The notes under the pieces are model-generated. The model was not told the origin of the DNA. It saw nothing but the letters and a program-made list of their open reading frames with translations, and ran no database searches. The translations under genes and the position numbers were made by a program. DNA of 64,000 nucleotides from Pochonia chlamydosporia 170 (taxonomy: Eukaryota; Ascomycota; Sordariomycetes; Hypocreales; Clavicipitaceae), in the NCBI RefSeq assembly GCF_001653235.2, contig NC_035795.1:2921001-2985000 (forward strand), in the 5' to 3' direction. This document shows positions 32,501 through 42,371 of the stretch, piece by piece (the stretch's first letter is position 1; every line of letters starts with the position of its first letter).

Positions 32501-34641
32501 GCTGGCTCGAGGAGCCACCAGGGATGGCCCCATTGCCTGATAACAGGCACAGTGATGTCTCCTTGGATAAGGCGATTGGTGAGATTATCCAATCGTACAT
32601 ACATCCTATCCATATCTGTGATGGAGAACAGGAAAGGAGTGGCGGTCGGCAGTACATGGAAGGTGATATTTCCGAATACTGTTGGTACTCTAATGATGCC
32701 GATTGATAAGGCTGATCCTGCACCAAAATAGATCGTTGTTGCTGGTGCGTCTTTAATCTTTAGTGACGGCATTATCCTCATTAAGGCTCTAACCTGTGGC
32801 ATGCCTGCGTTGGATGTACCGGCGGCGCCGGTATCAGGCAGGATGCCTCTAAAGATATGGTCAGAATATCTTTCCTCAGAGATGAAAATAGCAGTCTCTT
32901 TTGGTTCTTTTATAAAATAGGGATCTTCAGCCAATAGGGCATGCTTGAACGCTTGGTCTCTCAAACCAGCGAGGATTTCCACTGGCTGTGGAATTGCTGC
33001 CGTGGCTAAGAAATTCTGGGTAATAGTACCCGTACTAGCAAACATGTTACTGCTGCCGACAGGGAGGAATTCGTCATTGTCATCATCGTCACTGTTGGCA
33101 TCATTAAAGGAATTCTGTCTATACATTTCGTCAAGGAGGGCGGTATCCTCATCGTTATCTTCACCCTCAAAGGCAGTTAGGAACGCTTGATACCTCTTGG
33201 CCGTTGGAGGCGTTGGGTGCTTCTTTTGGAGCCAGGAATTTCGAGCTTGGGAGCGTTCTTGGTCGCTATGCTTGGTCGACCAGCAGCCAGGTTGGCGGCA
33301 AACGTAGCACTTCTTCTGGTGGTTCAGGAACTGCCCTTTTTGGTTATAATTTGAGGCGTTTCCTCCACCGCGTTTGAAAGCGCGATCAGTATAAAAGACT
33401 TCTGCTGGCTGGGGCGTTATTTCCTCGTGGACAGCGATAGCTTGCTGGAGCTCGGCGGCAAGGTCTTCAAAGGTCTTTGCCGGCTTCATTAACGGCACCT
33501 TGCAAGCCGGGGTCTTAGAAGCGGCAATCTTGAGCTTATCCCTCATGCTATTGAAGCCCGTATCACCAGGTCGGAAGAGGCCCTGGTGAAGCAGTTGTAT
33601 CTTCTCCGTGAGGATCTCAAGGCAGGATGAGAGACGTTTGTCACGATGTTGGTTGACAATCGCGGCGAGATTAAGGCTTTCCCACTCGCGGAGGTATCGG
33701 TCTCGAATTGCCTCTGTTTCGTACCTCTTTTGGAGGGCGTGGATGAGGTCGTTATAACTTTTTCCTTTGTTAGCTAGATTGTTGAGATAGTACCGGTATG
33801 CTGGTCCTGTGAGCATGACTGGGACGGCCCGAGCGAGCTGGTCTCGCGGATAGTCAATCCGTTTGCATTTATCAATAAACATGTTGACTTTGGTCAAGAG
33901 GAAGTCATATTCTCGGCCTGAGAATTTGTCACTTTCCTGATAGCCTTTGGTGAGGCTGTCTAGGCGTCTGAGTAGGTCAGGGGGCACTTCACCGTCTGAG
34001 GAAGAAGGTGATCGCCCTTCCCCAGCCAGGGACCCCCATGACTGTGGTGTATTGACCACCGGGGGAGGTGTATCGACGCCTCCAGACGTGCGAGTTGTGG
34101 TAGGTACTGCTGTCTTAGGGGCTATAATGACCTCTGGTTGGGCTGTTTTAGGTCGTTCTCGGGTCGGTGCCGTGACAGGCTTCGTTATTGATGGACTCGG
34201 TGGGGGTGTGGAGGATCGTGGAGGGCGCTGTGGATCGTTGTCCGGCCATGTGGGGAAGCCCGGAGAAGACACGGCTTCCATAATGGCATTAACAATTGGG
34301 AACCGGTCTTCCTTTCTGATATAGACCCCCTTTGCACGGAGGGTATCGCGGAAGTCACGGAGGTTGGCCTTTCTCGAGCGGTTAAAATGGCTATGGTTCC
34401 AGTCGGCAAAGTCGTCAATAAGGCATTGCCATATATCATGAGGGCTCCGTTTGCGTTCCCAGTAATAGTTGGTAGCCCAGCTAATAGCGTCATTAACCTT
34501 TTTCGCAGTGGGTTTCCTTAGGTCGAAGTTCGAGGGGGTGGTTGGTTCGTCAGGATCATAAAGATCAGGGTCAAAGGGAGGCGGCTCGGTGATAGTTTCA
34601 TCGCCTTGGAGGGATAAGGCATCACTATCTTCTTCTGCCAT
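29563..34641 (-). CDS. Copia Gag-Pol polyprotein
   Basis: An uninterrupted 1,692-residue frame in Copia order. Gag ends in a CX2CX4CX4H zinc knuckle (CYVCRQPGCWSTKH, about 444-458). The protease has DTGAAG (about 603). The integrase carries the HHCC region (FGHPSVERL..ICHHC) and a DDE triad, with Asp in IVDIFF (about 794), then VHDAGKNF and GKAERYHG. Reverse transcriptase follows, with the catalytic MQTDDTLGL (about 1372) and WIRDITQAYVQ. RNase H has FVDGSF (about 1517), LTDSYSL and NPADAMTK. Two AT-hook cores, RGPGRPRK, lie between integrase and reverse transcriptase (about 1090-1122). With both LTRs intact, the element may be autonomous. Confidence 0.95.
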   Translation of the reverse strand: MAEEDSDALSLQGDETITEPPPFDPDLYDPDEPTTPSNFDLRKPTAKKVNDAISWATNYYWERKRSPHDIWQCLIDDFADWNHSHFNRSRKANLRDFRDTLRAKGVYIRKEDRFPIVNAIMEAVSSPGFPTWPDNDPQRPPRSSTPPPSPSITKPVTAPTRERPKTAQPEVIIAPKTAVPTTTRTSGGVDTPPPVVNTPQSWGSLAGEGRSPSSSDGEVPPDLLRRLDSLTKGYQESDKFSGREYDFLLTKVNMFIDKCKRIDYPRDQLARAVPVMLTGPAYRYYLNNLANKGKSYNDLIHALQKRYETEAIRDRYLREWESLNLAAIVNQHRDKRLSSCLEILTEKIQLLHQGLFRPGDTGFNSMRDKLKIAASKTPACKVPLMKPAKTFEDLAAELQQAIAVHEEITPQPAEVFYTDRAFKRGGGNASNYNQKGQFLNHQKKCYVCRQPGCWSTKHSDQERSQARNSWLQKKHPTPPTAKRYQAFLTAFEGEDNDEDTALLDEMYRQNSFNDANSDDDDNDEFLPVGSSNMFASTGTITQNFLATAAIPQPVEILAGLRDQAFKHALLAEDPYFIKEPKETAIFISEERYSDHIFRGILPDTGAAGTSNAGMPQVRALMRIMPSLKIKDAPATTIYFGAGSALSIGIIRVPTVFGNITFHVLPTATPFLFSITDMDRMYVRLDNLTNRLIQGDITVPVIRQWGHPWWLLEPAASAAFHLTETQLRQLHRRFGHPSVERLSRILTKVGEEYSSDVLKRLTDICHHCQMNGRAPSRFKFTLRDDHEFNHEIIVDIFFINGQPVLHVIDSATAFQAAKFLNNKEQKARDLWDAIMACWINTYLGPPEWIVHDAGKNFSSAEFKQYAKGLYIRVQEMPVEAHNSIGKAERYHGPLRRAYQIIDAELGDALTDDQKLQMAVKAINDTAGPDGLVPTLLVFGAYPRMTDDSPPSFSVVQRAEAIRKATSEARRALAKRQVQNALLTRNGPDTTPLHTLPLQSKVRVWREKNGWQGPFELIAVEGETCTVANEAGITSKFRSTIVQPYLEDKDTTPTDNKLPQQQAVNQDNAEVANESDGEVNQDEDIRDSIAVAIPTARRGPGRPRKDPETRRAPYQTFPRRGPGRPRKRLIEEQYFFNALEDPPERTKLLKSIKTIAFLTTKEQGDRDLAVLLRSKGLIITPGQPFEISGRTEIDNLIARGVFKFELYDPIKHAKLRIFDSRMVNEVKGKDTAAPYEKSRLVIRGYNDEGKAFILTQSPTIQRASQRLMIALAPSLFQRGIILWIRDITQAYVQSQTPLQRTIIAKIPEQLRGRYPEGTIMVVVKPLYGIPEAGTHWWATYSTHHREKLKMATSTYDPCLLISECDKFGIIGMQTDDTLGLSDKQFSNLEEEELQKAAFAAKPKEVLKVEKPLTFNGCRISLNADGSIMMTQKEQALKLQIPTTNQEYIEQRARGAYLASICQPEAAFDLSVAAQQKEPSSDDFKRLGRRIQWQIDNPGRGLKCIPFDLDKAKLFVFVDGSFANNEDLSSQLGYIIVIGTEEETNNGEMLVKGNIITYSSTKSKRVTRSALASELYSMVQGTDIGYAIASTLKLITKQLGIPDIPTILLTDSYSLYECLVKLGTTKEKRLMIDIMALRQSYERREVHEVRWINGGDNPADAMTKASPNHALRTLIDKNKIAIRVEGWVERKKDEK

Positions 34642-34986
34642 TGTTATTATTAAAGTGGGAGGCAGGAGGAAGAAGCTTAGGGGTAAATTCAGGGGTAGGA
34701 TAGAATTCAGGGTAAGCTGGAGCTTTTTGGTGGTATTTTCCTGGGCGTGGGATCAAAGATCAGCAGTCAAACTAATGACTCATAGGTGATGATGTTCCTT
34801 TGCAGAAGACGTTTTCTCGTGATGGACGATGAAGGGATTGCTTCGAGGCGCGGCGACAGTACGCAAAAAGCGGCAGCAGCACTCAAAATCAATTTCCTTT
34901 GGATAGCATAGAAAGTCTGCAGTGGTGGCAGAGATCTATCTCTTCTTGGGTTCCTTGCTGTCTGTGGTCTTGCAACCACTGATCAG

Positions 34987-35201
34987 TGTTGGAAGCGCAA
35001 GGCTTCTATTCGGGTGATAATTATCACGCGGTTTGGGGTACTCGTAACTGGTTGATTGATGCTTGTTGAATTCATCTAGCTATAGATAACGTACGCCTGT
35101 GTTGGTGTTGAAGCCTGCTCACGTGAGGTCTGTTTCAGCCACTGTTTGAAGCCATTCGCAGGCTACTGGCTCCGCCGCCAAAGACGGCGGTGGAAGCAAC
35201 A
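34987..35201 (-). repeat. Copia 5' LTR (215 bp)
   Basis: Identical to 29175-29389; followed by the right target duplication ctagg at 35202-35206. Confidence 0.95.
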
Positions 35202-35206
35202 CTAGG

Positions 35207-35735
35207 TAAGCTAAGAGATATCGGTAAGCTGCTTATGATTTAATGCTGTGTTTATCTCCCAAGCTAATGCCTGTTAAGAAGTCTTATTAGATCTGCTTAA
35301 GATTCTAGCAGCCTAATTTTCCACATTAGCAAGAAAGTCTCTAGTAAAGTACTGCTCCTTAAAGTATCTTCTAGCGTTAGAATTCCAAAAATTATTATAA
35401 GTATGCTAGAGTAGTTTTACGCCTGCTTTGTTTTGCTTAGAGGGATAGACCCTTATAAGGTATGCTCGCAGAATAGCTATTACTGCGTATTGCTTAGGAT
35501 GTATATCCTAAAGTGCTCCCATTCTGCCTTAGAATAGGTAGTATGCTATTTGCTTTGCAATGTGTCTAAGAATAACTTTAGCTTTATTAGCAGTTAAGTT
35601 CTTTGCGCTAAGAATAAGTGTTTAGCTAGGCTTACTTAAAATATATCTAGTTACAGTAGAGTCCCTAAGCTACCTCTTAATAGCTTCTATTCCTAACCTA
35701 GTATATATCTAGTCCACGCGATTTTATTCATATAG
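35207..35735 (-). pseudogene. RIP-decayed long reading frame, unknown family (5' part)
   Basis: This minus-strand frame would join the frame at 29169 if the Copia element and one ctagg copy were removed. Readable pieces include NLTANKAKVILRHIAKQIAYY, PKQYAVIAILRAYLIRVY and the segment around NNFWNSNARRYFKEQ. Stops are TAG/TAA at probable Gln or Trp codons. Family not recognised. Confidence 0.5.
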
Positions 35736-35745
35736 TGACTCAAGC

Positions 35746-37054
35746 TTGGCCTTGTTGCCCGATGGTGAACACGGAACTTCTTCCGCCGCTAGCGTAGCGA
35801 CGAACATGCTAGCCAGTTTTCCCAATATAAGAATTGGTGTAATGTGGCTTACTGAAGTTGCCGAAGAGCACAGGACCATTGCCAAGGAGCACAGGGATAT
35901 TGGAAAGCTGCATCTTCAAGCACAAAAAGATCTAGCCAACAAGAGGATTTCCAAAGAAGAATAAAAGTGCCACCAACTATTTCGCCTTACAACTGGAAGC
36001 AGGGACGCACATATAAGTGGTATAAAGATCGAGTGGAAGAGAGAGTTAACAACACGTGTCTTTAGTTCCTCAACGACGAGCGCTTTCTAATGTGGGTGAA
36101 ATAAGAGTTCGGTACACTCCTAGTAATAGCAGATCCTGGCTGTGGAAAGTTAGTGTTGGCCAAGTACCTAATCGACCACGGCCTGTCACGGTCAACAGCC
36201 ATCTGTTACTTCTTCTTCAAAGACCGGGACTAGAACACAGTCCGGCAAGCACTTTATATCCTTCTTCACCAGCTCTTCTCTTAGAAGCTATCTTTAATTA
36301 AGCATGCCATAACACAATTTCGAGAGGATAGGCAAGGCTTGATTAATTTCATAGAATCACTCTAGAAGGTTCTACGAAATGTGACAAGAGATCCCCGAGT
36401 AGGACTTGTAATAATCGTACTTAATGCCTTGAATATATGCGTCGAATTAGAGTTTGCAGACTTGATACGGAATGTGGAGAGGCTATCCCGCAGCGACCAG
36501 CTAGTCCAAACGAAATTGAAGTATCTTTTAACGTGCCGCCCGTATGAGCGGATTGTGTCCAAGTTCCAAGGTATATTAGACCCTCTTCCAAATATCCGTA
36601 TACTAGAAGAGGAAGAGTTAGAAACCATCAATTAAAAGGTAAATCACGTCATTACTCACCGAGTAAATCAGCTACTAAAGCAGAAGAACCTCTCACTCGA
36701 ATTAAGAGCCACTTGGAGAAGAGACTACAGGAGGCTACCCACTGCACTTATCTCTGGGTGTGCCTTGTGTTTAACTACCTAAACAAAGAAGACTTTAAAA
36801 AAATAATAAAAGGGGTCGAGTCCACTATTACAACTCTTCGGCGAAGTATTAATGAGGTATATAAGCAAATTCTTAATAAATCCAAAGGGCATCCGCTGGT
36901 TCGGAAGGCCTTGAGTATTACCTTGGCAGCGAGTCGGCCGCTTACGGTCTCGGAAATGAACGTCGCCGTGAATATAGACGCCACATCACAGTCTATTCAC
37001 GACCTCGACTTAAAGGACGAAGAGCATTTCAAGTCGCGTCTTGAGGAAAGCTGA
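35746..37054 (+). pseudogene. NACHT-domain (NLR-like) gene, broken
   Basis: A helical N-terminal segment ([19 protein letters not shown], about 35850-35920) is followed by NACHT material in several frames. The Walker A-like ADPGCGKLVLAKYLID is near 36130-36175 and the Walker B region near 36405-36450, decayed to NALNIC where the family usually has DALDEC. A post-NACHT segment is at 36713-37054 (LVFNYLNKEDFKK..LAASRPLTVSEMNVAVNID). Stops sit at expected Trp and Gln codons (for example 36060, 36103 and 36229), and there are frame changes, so the gene is dead. Damage is of RIP type plus indels. The repeat domain that should follow NACHT is not recognisable. Confidence 0.8.
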
Positions 37055-37499
37055 AAGCAAGATGTCCAGGATGGAACCTGCAAGATGCAAGCAATGTCTT
37101 GAACAACGAATACTTTGAGCGGATCACATCACTCTCACGCAGCCTCCACGGGCCGAGCTGCATTGCTGCCTAACCATTTAACATCTGGCCAACACCTAAG
37201 ACAGCCTTGATTAGAGGAGCTTTGAACTCTCATAATGCTTTCCAGGCAATTAGGCATGAGGTTCTGCAACAATCATGCAAACATACCCAAAGTGAGTCCA
37301 CCTGAATGGGAATCTGGTTGGGCCCTCGGCCACAACCTGATGCCAGCTTCCAAAGCGTACATGATGGCCCGCACACTGAGGCTATCGTCTCTACCATTAA
37401 AATGTGAGCTACCTACCTTCTTCAGCATGTCAATGAGTCGAGGGAGTAATCCAATCCCGGTGCAGGTCTTTCATTATTGAGACCCATGCAGATCTTAGG
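37055..37499. other. Decayed sequence between NACHT and BTB relics
   Basis: No clear gene; possibly further NLR remains. Confidence 0.4.
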
Positions 37500-37970
37500 C
37501 AGGGTTGAGGTGCAAGCAGATAGCATTGTGCTTTTAATTCAGGCCACAGTGAGAAAGCCTTAGGATCCGAGACGAAGGAAGGTGCCATGAGAAAATTTGA
37601 GTACAACGAAGGAAACATGCAAGCGTACTGGAGGGTATTCGAGTACATGTACACAGGACAACTACTGTGAAGCGCTCGCGATGAAGGTTGGCTCGGTAGG
37701 TACATGAAGAACAAAACATTGTGCTTCGATGGTTGACTTAATGCTTCTAGACGAGGATGATCTTTCAAAGGCGCCCGGGTGTACCACACAGCTGATTACT
37801 TTCATGTTGAGAGTCTAAAGAATGAAGCCTTGCGAAATCTCGAGTCAAAATTCCAGAAATTCTGCCTTAGCGAGACCTTCTTCGATTGTATACGAAATGT
37901 GTATCATTATACAAGTGACCCAAACTACAAAATGAGGAGGCTATTGTCAATACTCGGCGCAGGCATTTAA
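37500..37970 (+). pseudogene. BTB/POZ-domain gene fragment
   Basis: The plus strand reads as pieces of a fungal BTB/POZ protein: a segment around YNEGNMQAYWRVFEYMYTG (about 37590-37655), a broken middle, then an open end from about 37779 with VYHTADYFHVESLKNEALRN. Stops and frame changes separate the parts, and the N-terminal BTB strand is missing. Confidence 0.6.
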
Positions 37971-38584
37971 GCGAGTTGGGGGGAAAGAACCCTTTTTCGT
38001 GAGCTGGTCAAGTAGGCGGAGGACCTCGTAGTGGGTAAGTTGGTAGCACTGACAACGACGTTTCTTCAATACTATTGCCAGATGCACCGAGTGACGTGTC
38101 TCATTGTGAGAGCGTGGCTAGATTTACGCTATAATTCAGCGAATCATACACTCCATCCTAACGCCAACTGGCTTGCTCATATATTCTAGGTCGCTTCTTG
38201 TATGCCAGCCTGAAGCCTTGTTACTATGTCGAATCGTCTGTTTGGCTGCTTGAAATAAGGCTGTGAGGCGGCGACAGTCCGCAAGCACACTGGGGGCTGA
38301 GTGTTTGGGATATGCTAGTTTTGCAGCGTCGTCGTATCATTGCCTCTTGACGGGTGTACTTTAACGGGCAGCTTAGTGTGTGAGATCATGATTTATCTGC
38401 GCGACCATCACGAAACTCCGCAGCCCTAGTGAAGCTTTACAGATAGCCCGCAAGGCTATACTTGAAGGAGATATTCACATATTGAACCTAAGAGACTCAG
38501 CTCAGTGAGTTTACACTGCTGAGATTAGCAGGATTTTCACCAAGCTCAGATCTTCTGGTGCGAATTGAACAGGAAGCATATACT
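37971..38584. other. Intergenic region upstream of HET gene
   Basis: No gene recognised. Confidence 0.5.
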
Positions 38585-40371
38585 ATGTTTCTCGGCAGGC
38601 AAAGCAACCGATCCTACGAGTACGACTCCGTCCCAGATCACTCCATCCGGCTTTTTGAGGTCAATGTTGAGAAGTCGACACGGCTGCAGAGTCTAGTGGG
38701 TTCCCTGAAGCAGACAAAACTGGATCAGGTGCCGCCATTCCTTGCCCTCAGCTATCATTGGGGAAATAGCGTCAAAGACATCCGTATCGACTGTGACGGA
38801 TTCCATTTGCATATAACTGGGGCACTGGCAGATGCCCTTCACAGGCTGTTGTGGTTCTATCAGACGGGCGACAATCAATACCACTTTCCCACACGGCTGT
38901 TGTGGATCGACCAAGTCTGCATCAATCAAAATGACATTGACGAACGATTCCAACAAGTCAGACTCATGGGAACCATATACTGGCGCGCTATTCGTACCGT
39001 TGTCTGGCTGGGACCGAGTTCCCCGACATGCGAAGGAGGCTGGCGGCTGGTTGATCAGATATACGACGTTTTTAAAGGCGAAAATCCTAGAGCGAAGCAG
39101 ATCGGCGATATTAGAGTTCAGTTTTACTCGAGGAACGACACATCCAGTACGGGCTCACCCCCTTGAGTAATGCCGCCTGGAAAGGTTTGCGGACTCTGGT
39201 CGAATTAAAATGGTTTTCGAGGACCTGGATCATTCAAGAGATTGTCAGATCGTCCCAGGACCCAATACTAATACAGGGCAGCTCCTTGCATTCGTTCAAC
39301 CGTATAGGATGGGCCGCATCTTGGCTGAGACGCAAGGGCTACCTGCGACGGGCCGAGCTGTCCAGGCAGTTCCTAAATATTGACACCATGGCAAATATAA
39401 GGCGTTGCCGAGTAAAGTGGACGTTTGATGTCCTTCTTATGGCTACATCTCAGAAATTCGATGCTACTGACCAGCGGGACAAGATTTTTGGCTTGCTCGG
39501 TATGGCCGAGGAGACTCACGATCCTGCCCTCTGTCCAGAGGCGCTCCGGCCCAACTACCACCTCAGTCTCAGCCAAGTCTACCGCAACGTTGCAATTTAC
39601 CTCATCTACTCTCGCCGCAGTTTCGTGTCGTTGACGCGGTGGGTTGTTCCTCAGACCTGTGTTGGAAGGTTCCGAAGACTAGGTGTCCGTTCAGATCCTC
39701 TGCCATCTTGGGTGCCAAACTGGACTGTATCGCCACCTGGTGTCGAGTATAGGCGAAATTTTGTCTGGATCGACTACTCAGTCACAGGGGACAGACCCAG
39801 TCTAGGCTTTCCGAGCATGTACAATGCCTCGAAAGGCCAGAAGGCCAGCCTTAGCCGATATGATCAAGGCAATGTGTTGTGCGTGCGCGGCCTGCTTCTG
39901 GACGAGGTCCTTCAATCATGCGCCTTTTCTCTCCCTACAGCGCAGCGGTCAAGAGCGGCATCGAGGAAGCAGATGGAACTTTTGCAGCACTTTTGGAACA
40001 TGGCGACCGATATAAGTACCATTAACACGATATCCCTGGCAAAATCTTTCGTCACTGTCACCACAGCAGACCAGTCGCAGCTTGGACAAGTCGAACCTGA
40101 GCAAATGATAAGAGATGGAGCTGCATACATCGTCAGTACGATTGATGGGAACGGTCTAGTTTACCAAGAGACTGCGGCAGAGGCTACGAACGTCTCCTGG
40201 CTGGAGTATGCTCTGCGAGCTGTGTGGTGCGGCTTCCAAGCTCGACGGCCACGATCAACTCGGCTGTGGTCTGATGACCTAGTCAACGCTCTGAAGCAGC
40301 TCGCACAAGGTGGCAAAGCAGATGCATACTCCATCTTGGCCCGTAACTATCTACTCTACCAACTTGAATGA
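38585..40371 (+). pseudogene. HET (heterokaryon incompatibility) gene with frameshift
   Basis: The HET domain is complete in sequence. FLALSYHWGNSVKDI and LLWIDQVCINQNDIDERFQQV lie in the first frame (38585 to about 39115); WFSRTWIIQEIV and the C-terminal part lie in the next frame (from about 39121 to 40371). The change of frame near 39115-39121 has no convincing GT..AG intron, so either one allele is broken or there is a base error. HET proteins trigger cell death on recognition of non-self after cell fusion. The coding sequence is otherwise intact and not RIP-decayed, unlike the NACHT relic upstream. The start is taken at the ATG in MFLGRQ. Confidence 0.75.
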
Positions 40372-40574
40372 ATTCCACGTAGAACCTAGGCTACTAATAA
40401 CTCATACAGGCCGAAGCAGTCCTAAACAGTCTTGGAATGTAGACTCACAGTCGTGAACAACGGCCCCTTTGACGACCAGTTCAGGCTTGTAGAGCGGAAT
40501 GTTAGTACATGGTGTCTTTCTTGGCATGGGGAGGTACTAAGTCCGTATCAAGTGTGCTCCTACTCCTGGTATTA

Positions 40575-42371
40575 TCATTTGGCTTCACTAGAAGACGGCA
40601 CACCTAATTCTTCTCTTCGGCCAAGAAGCCACGCCTTAGCCTCGTCAATCCCACTCTCCGGATGATCGAGCTGCCATGCTACGAGGCCATCCAATGCGCT
40701 CTTGACAAACTTTCCCCCCTTATGTACACCATAGAGCCTTTGGATCTCGTTTCCGTCTAACAACGGCCGCTGGAGGTGGGCGTCTCGCAAGTTACTCCGA
40801 AACACGAAATCGGCAAAGGCGGAAAACTTCAAAAACACTGAATCTTCTGGCCACTTCTCTGCCGACGAGGTACTTGGAAAGGATCCCGAAGACTCTGTTT
40901 GGGAAGACATGACGAGCGCTAGCATGACGTACGTCACTTGCGCGACCCAAGTTGTGCCCCAGGAACGAATTGCCATGCCTACAAGGCTCCTTGGCGGGAA
41001 TTTCTCAGGCTCATCGGCGACAGTATCCACAATAGCATGGATTGAATCGAAATTTGTCAGTGCGTCCCTGAGTAGCTTGGATATCTTTGCGGTGGCTCGA
41101 ACGGCGGTTGTGGCCTCTTCGACGGCCTGTTTTAGCATGGTATGTCGAAGCACGGAAAATGGCGCATAAGCAGCCATGGTCCAAAGATGATCTGCCGTTG
41201 TCTCACCTTTAACCAGCTTGCCTAGATTACCACTGTCTGCTAGGAGGTAGTCGAGCAGCCGGTAAGCTCGTGGCCACGTGCTGGGCCATGATTCTGACGC
41301 AGATCCGCTTGTGGGACACTCTGCCTGTAAGTTGTGGAGGAGTGAGGAATCGAGACGGATGAAAACCGGAGAGTATAGATTTGCTTCCCAAAGACGCTCA
41401 AACGCCACCTCTGGGTGTGGGCTATTCATCATTTTGAACACCTCGACACCAATTCTGTCGCGGGTGATGATGGTGTCAAGTGCTCGTCGTATGTCCTTCT
41501 CCTTCATACAATTCATTGCCTCTGTGTCAATAGCAAAACCGAGTTTACTACCAATGCGAATCAGTCGCAGCACACGTAGCGGATCGTCCATGAATGTCTG
41601 CCTTGGATCTAGGGGCGTCCTCATTATTCTCGCATCCAAGTCTTGTAGACCTCTGCCCGTGAGATCAACAACTTCCCGCTTCTCCAGGTCAAATAAGAGA
41701 GAATTGACGGTTGCATCGCGACGAAAGGTGTCCTCCTCAGGGGTGCCAAACTCCATTTCCGGGGTTCGACTATGTCCATCGTAAACCTCCTTGCGCAGAT
41801 TAACCAAATCGATATCCAGGCCAAAGAGTTTGCCGCCAGCCGTCTCGAGCTTCTTGGCTTTGTTGACGTTTCTTTCGACTATATAAAACCGGGTGAAACT
41901 GGTGTGCGGGATGCCCAGGCCGGCTGCCTTCTGGTGGTACTTGGCTTGGATATCTGGCTTGGCAGAGAAGCTTTCCAAGTATGTGCCAAATTGCCTCCCC
42001 GTTACGTTGGTCAGCGCCAGGTCGAGGTCGGATGAAGGGATTCCAAGCAAGCGATCTCGAACCCAACCACCTGCAATCCAGAGTTGGAGCCCGGGGAAAT
42101 GCTGTGCGCATTCGAGCAAAAGGTCCCGGAGGAGCTGTTCTGCAGGCAGCAGTTCAATTGTCCTTTTCATTGCTACTTTGGGCGCCTGTTGAACTGATGA
42201 CGGGGTTAGTTGAATAGTATTGAAAGTTTGCCGCGGGGACGAGCTACCTCTGTCAACTTTGATTCTCTTTGCCTTGGGCTCCATGGCGGTTCTGGTGTCT
42301 GGTCGATGCAGAAGATCAATTGACGGCGCGAAGTGTGCCGCGTCGGGCTCGAGTGATGGTGTGCTGCCCAT
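40575..42371 (-). CDS. CCA1: CCA-adding tRNA nucleotidyltransferase
   Basis: Adds or repairs the 3' CCA end of tRNAs in nucleus, cytosol and mitochondria. The open frame is 598 residues. The class II nucleotidyltransferase core is clear: AGGWVRDRLLG, then SSDLDLAL with the two catalytic Asp, RRDATVNSLLF and the DPRQTFMDDPLRVLRLIR signature, followed by a helical C-terminal half. A candidate 62-nt intron near 42247-42186 (branch ctaac, acceptor caacag) is not a multiple of three. Splicing it would link to a different upstream frame, so the N-terminus (with the NLS-like PKAKRIKV) is uncertain. Head-to-head with the FAD monooxygenase, 361 bp apart. Confidence 0.93.
   Translation of the reverse strand: MGSTPSLEPDAAHFAPSIDLLHRPDTRTAMEPKAKRIKVDRGSSSPRQTFNTIQLTPSSVQQAPKVAMKRTIELLPAEQLLRDLLLECAQHFPGLQLWIAGGWVRDRLLGIPSSDLDLALTNVTGRQFGTYLESFSAKPDIQAKYHQKAAGLGIPHTSFTRFYIVERNVNKAKKLETAGGKLFGLDIDLVNLRKEVYDGHSRTPEMEFGTPEEDTFRRDATVNSLLFDLEKREVVDLTGRGLQDLDARIMRTPLDPRQTFMDDPLRVLRLIRIGSKLGFAIDTEAMNCMKEKDIRRALDTIITRDRIGVEVFKMMNSPHPEVAFERLWEANLYSPVFIRLDSSLLHNLQAECPTSGSASESWPSTWPRAYRLLDYLLADSGNLGKLVKGETTADHLWTMAAYAPFSVLRHTMLKQAVEEATTAVRATAKISKLLRDALTNFDSIHAIVDTVADEPEKFPPRSLVGMAIRSWGTTWVAQVTYVMLALVMSSQTESSGSFPSTSSAEKWPEDSVFLKFSAFADFVFRSNLRDAHLQRPLLDGNEIQRLYGVHKGGKFVKSALDGLVAWQLDHPESGIDEAKAWLLGRREELGVPSSSEAK

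Larger units (their letters stand above)
29175..35201 (-). mobile_element. Intact Ty1/Copia LTR retrotransposon
   Basis: The 6,027-bp element has two 215-bp LTRs that are identical by eye, each bounded by TG..CA, and a 5-bp target duplication ctagg at 29170-29174 and 35202-35206. It is transcribed from right to left. A purine-rich stretch just upstream of the 3' LTR (aaagagagaag on the minus strand, about 29398-29409) is a plausible polypurine tract. The element is far less AT-rich than its RIP-decayed surroundings, and its polyprotein frame is complete, so it inserted after the RIP of the target. Confidence 0.95.

Noticed and set aside
23955..35735. Starship-type giant element carrying the cluster
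   Set aside because: No DUF3435 tyrosine recombinase was recognised and no element ends could be defined; ordinary transposons explain the block.
41278..41784. 168-codon plus-strand frame inside CCA1
   Set aside because: Antisense shadow of a gene with clear nucleotidyltransferase motifs.
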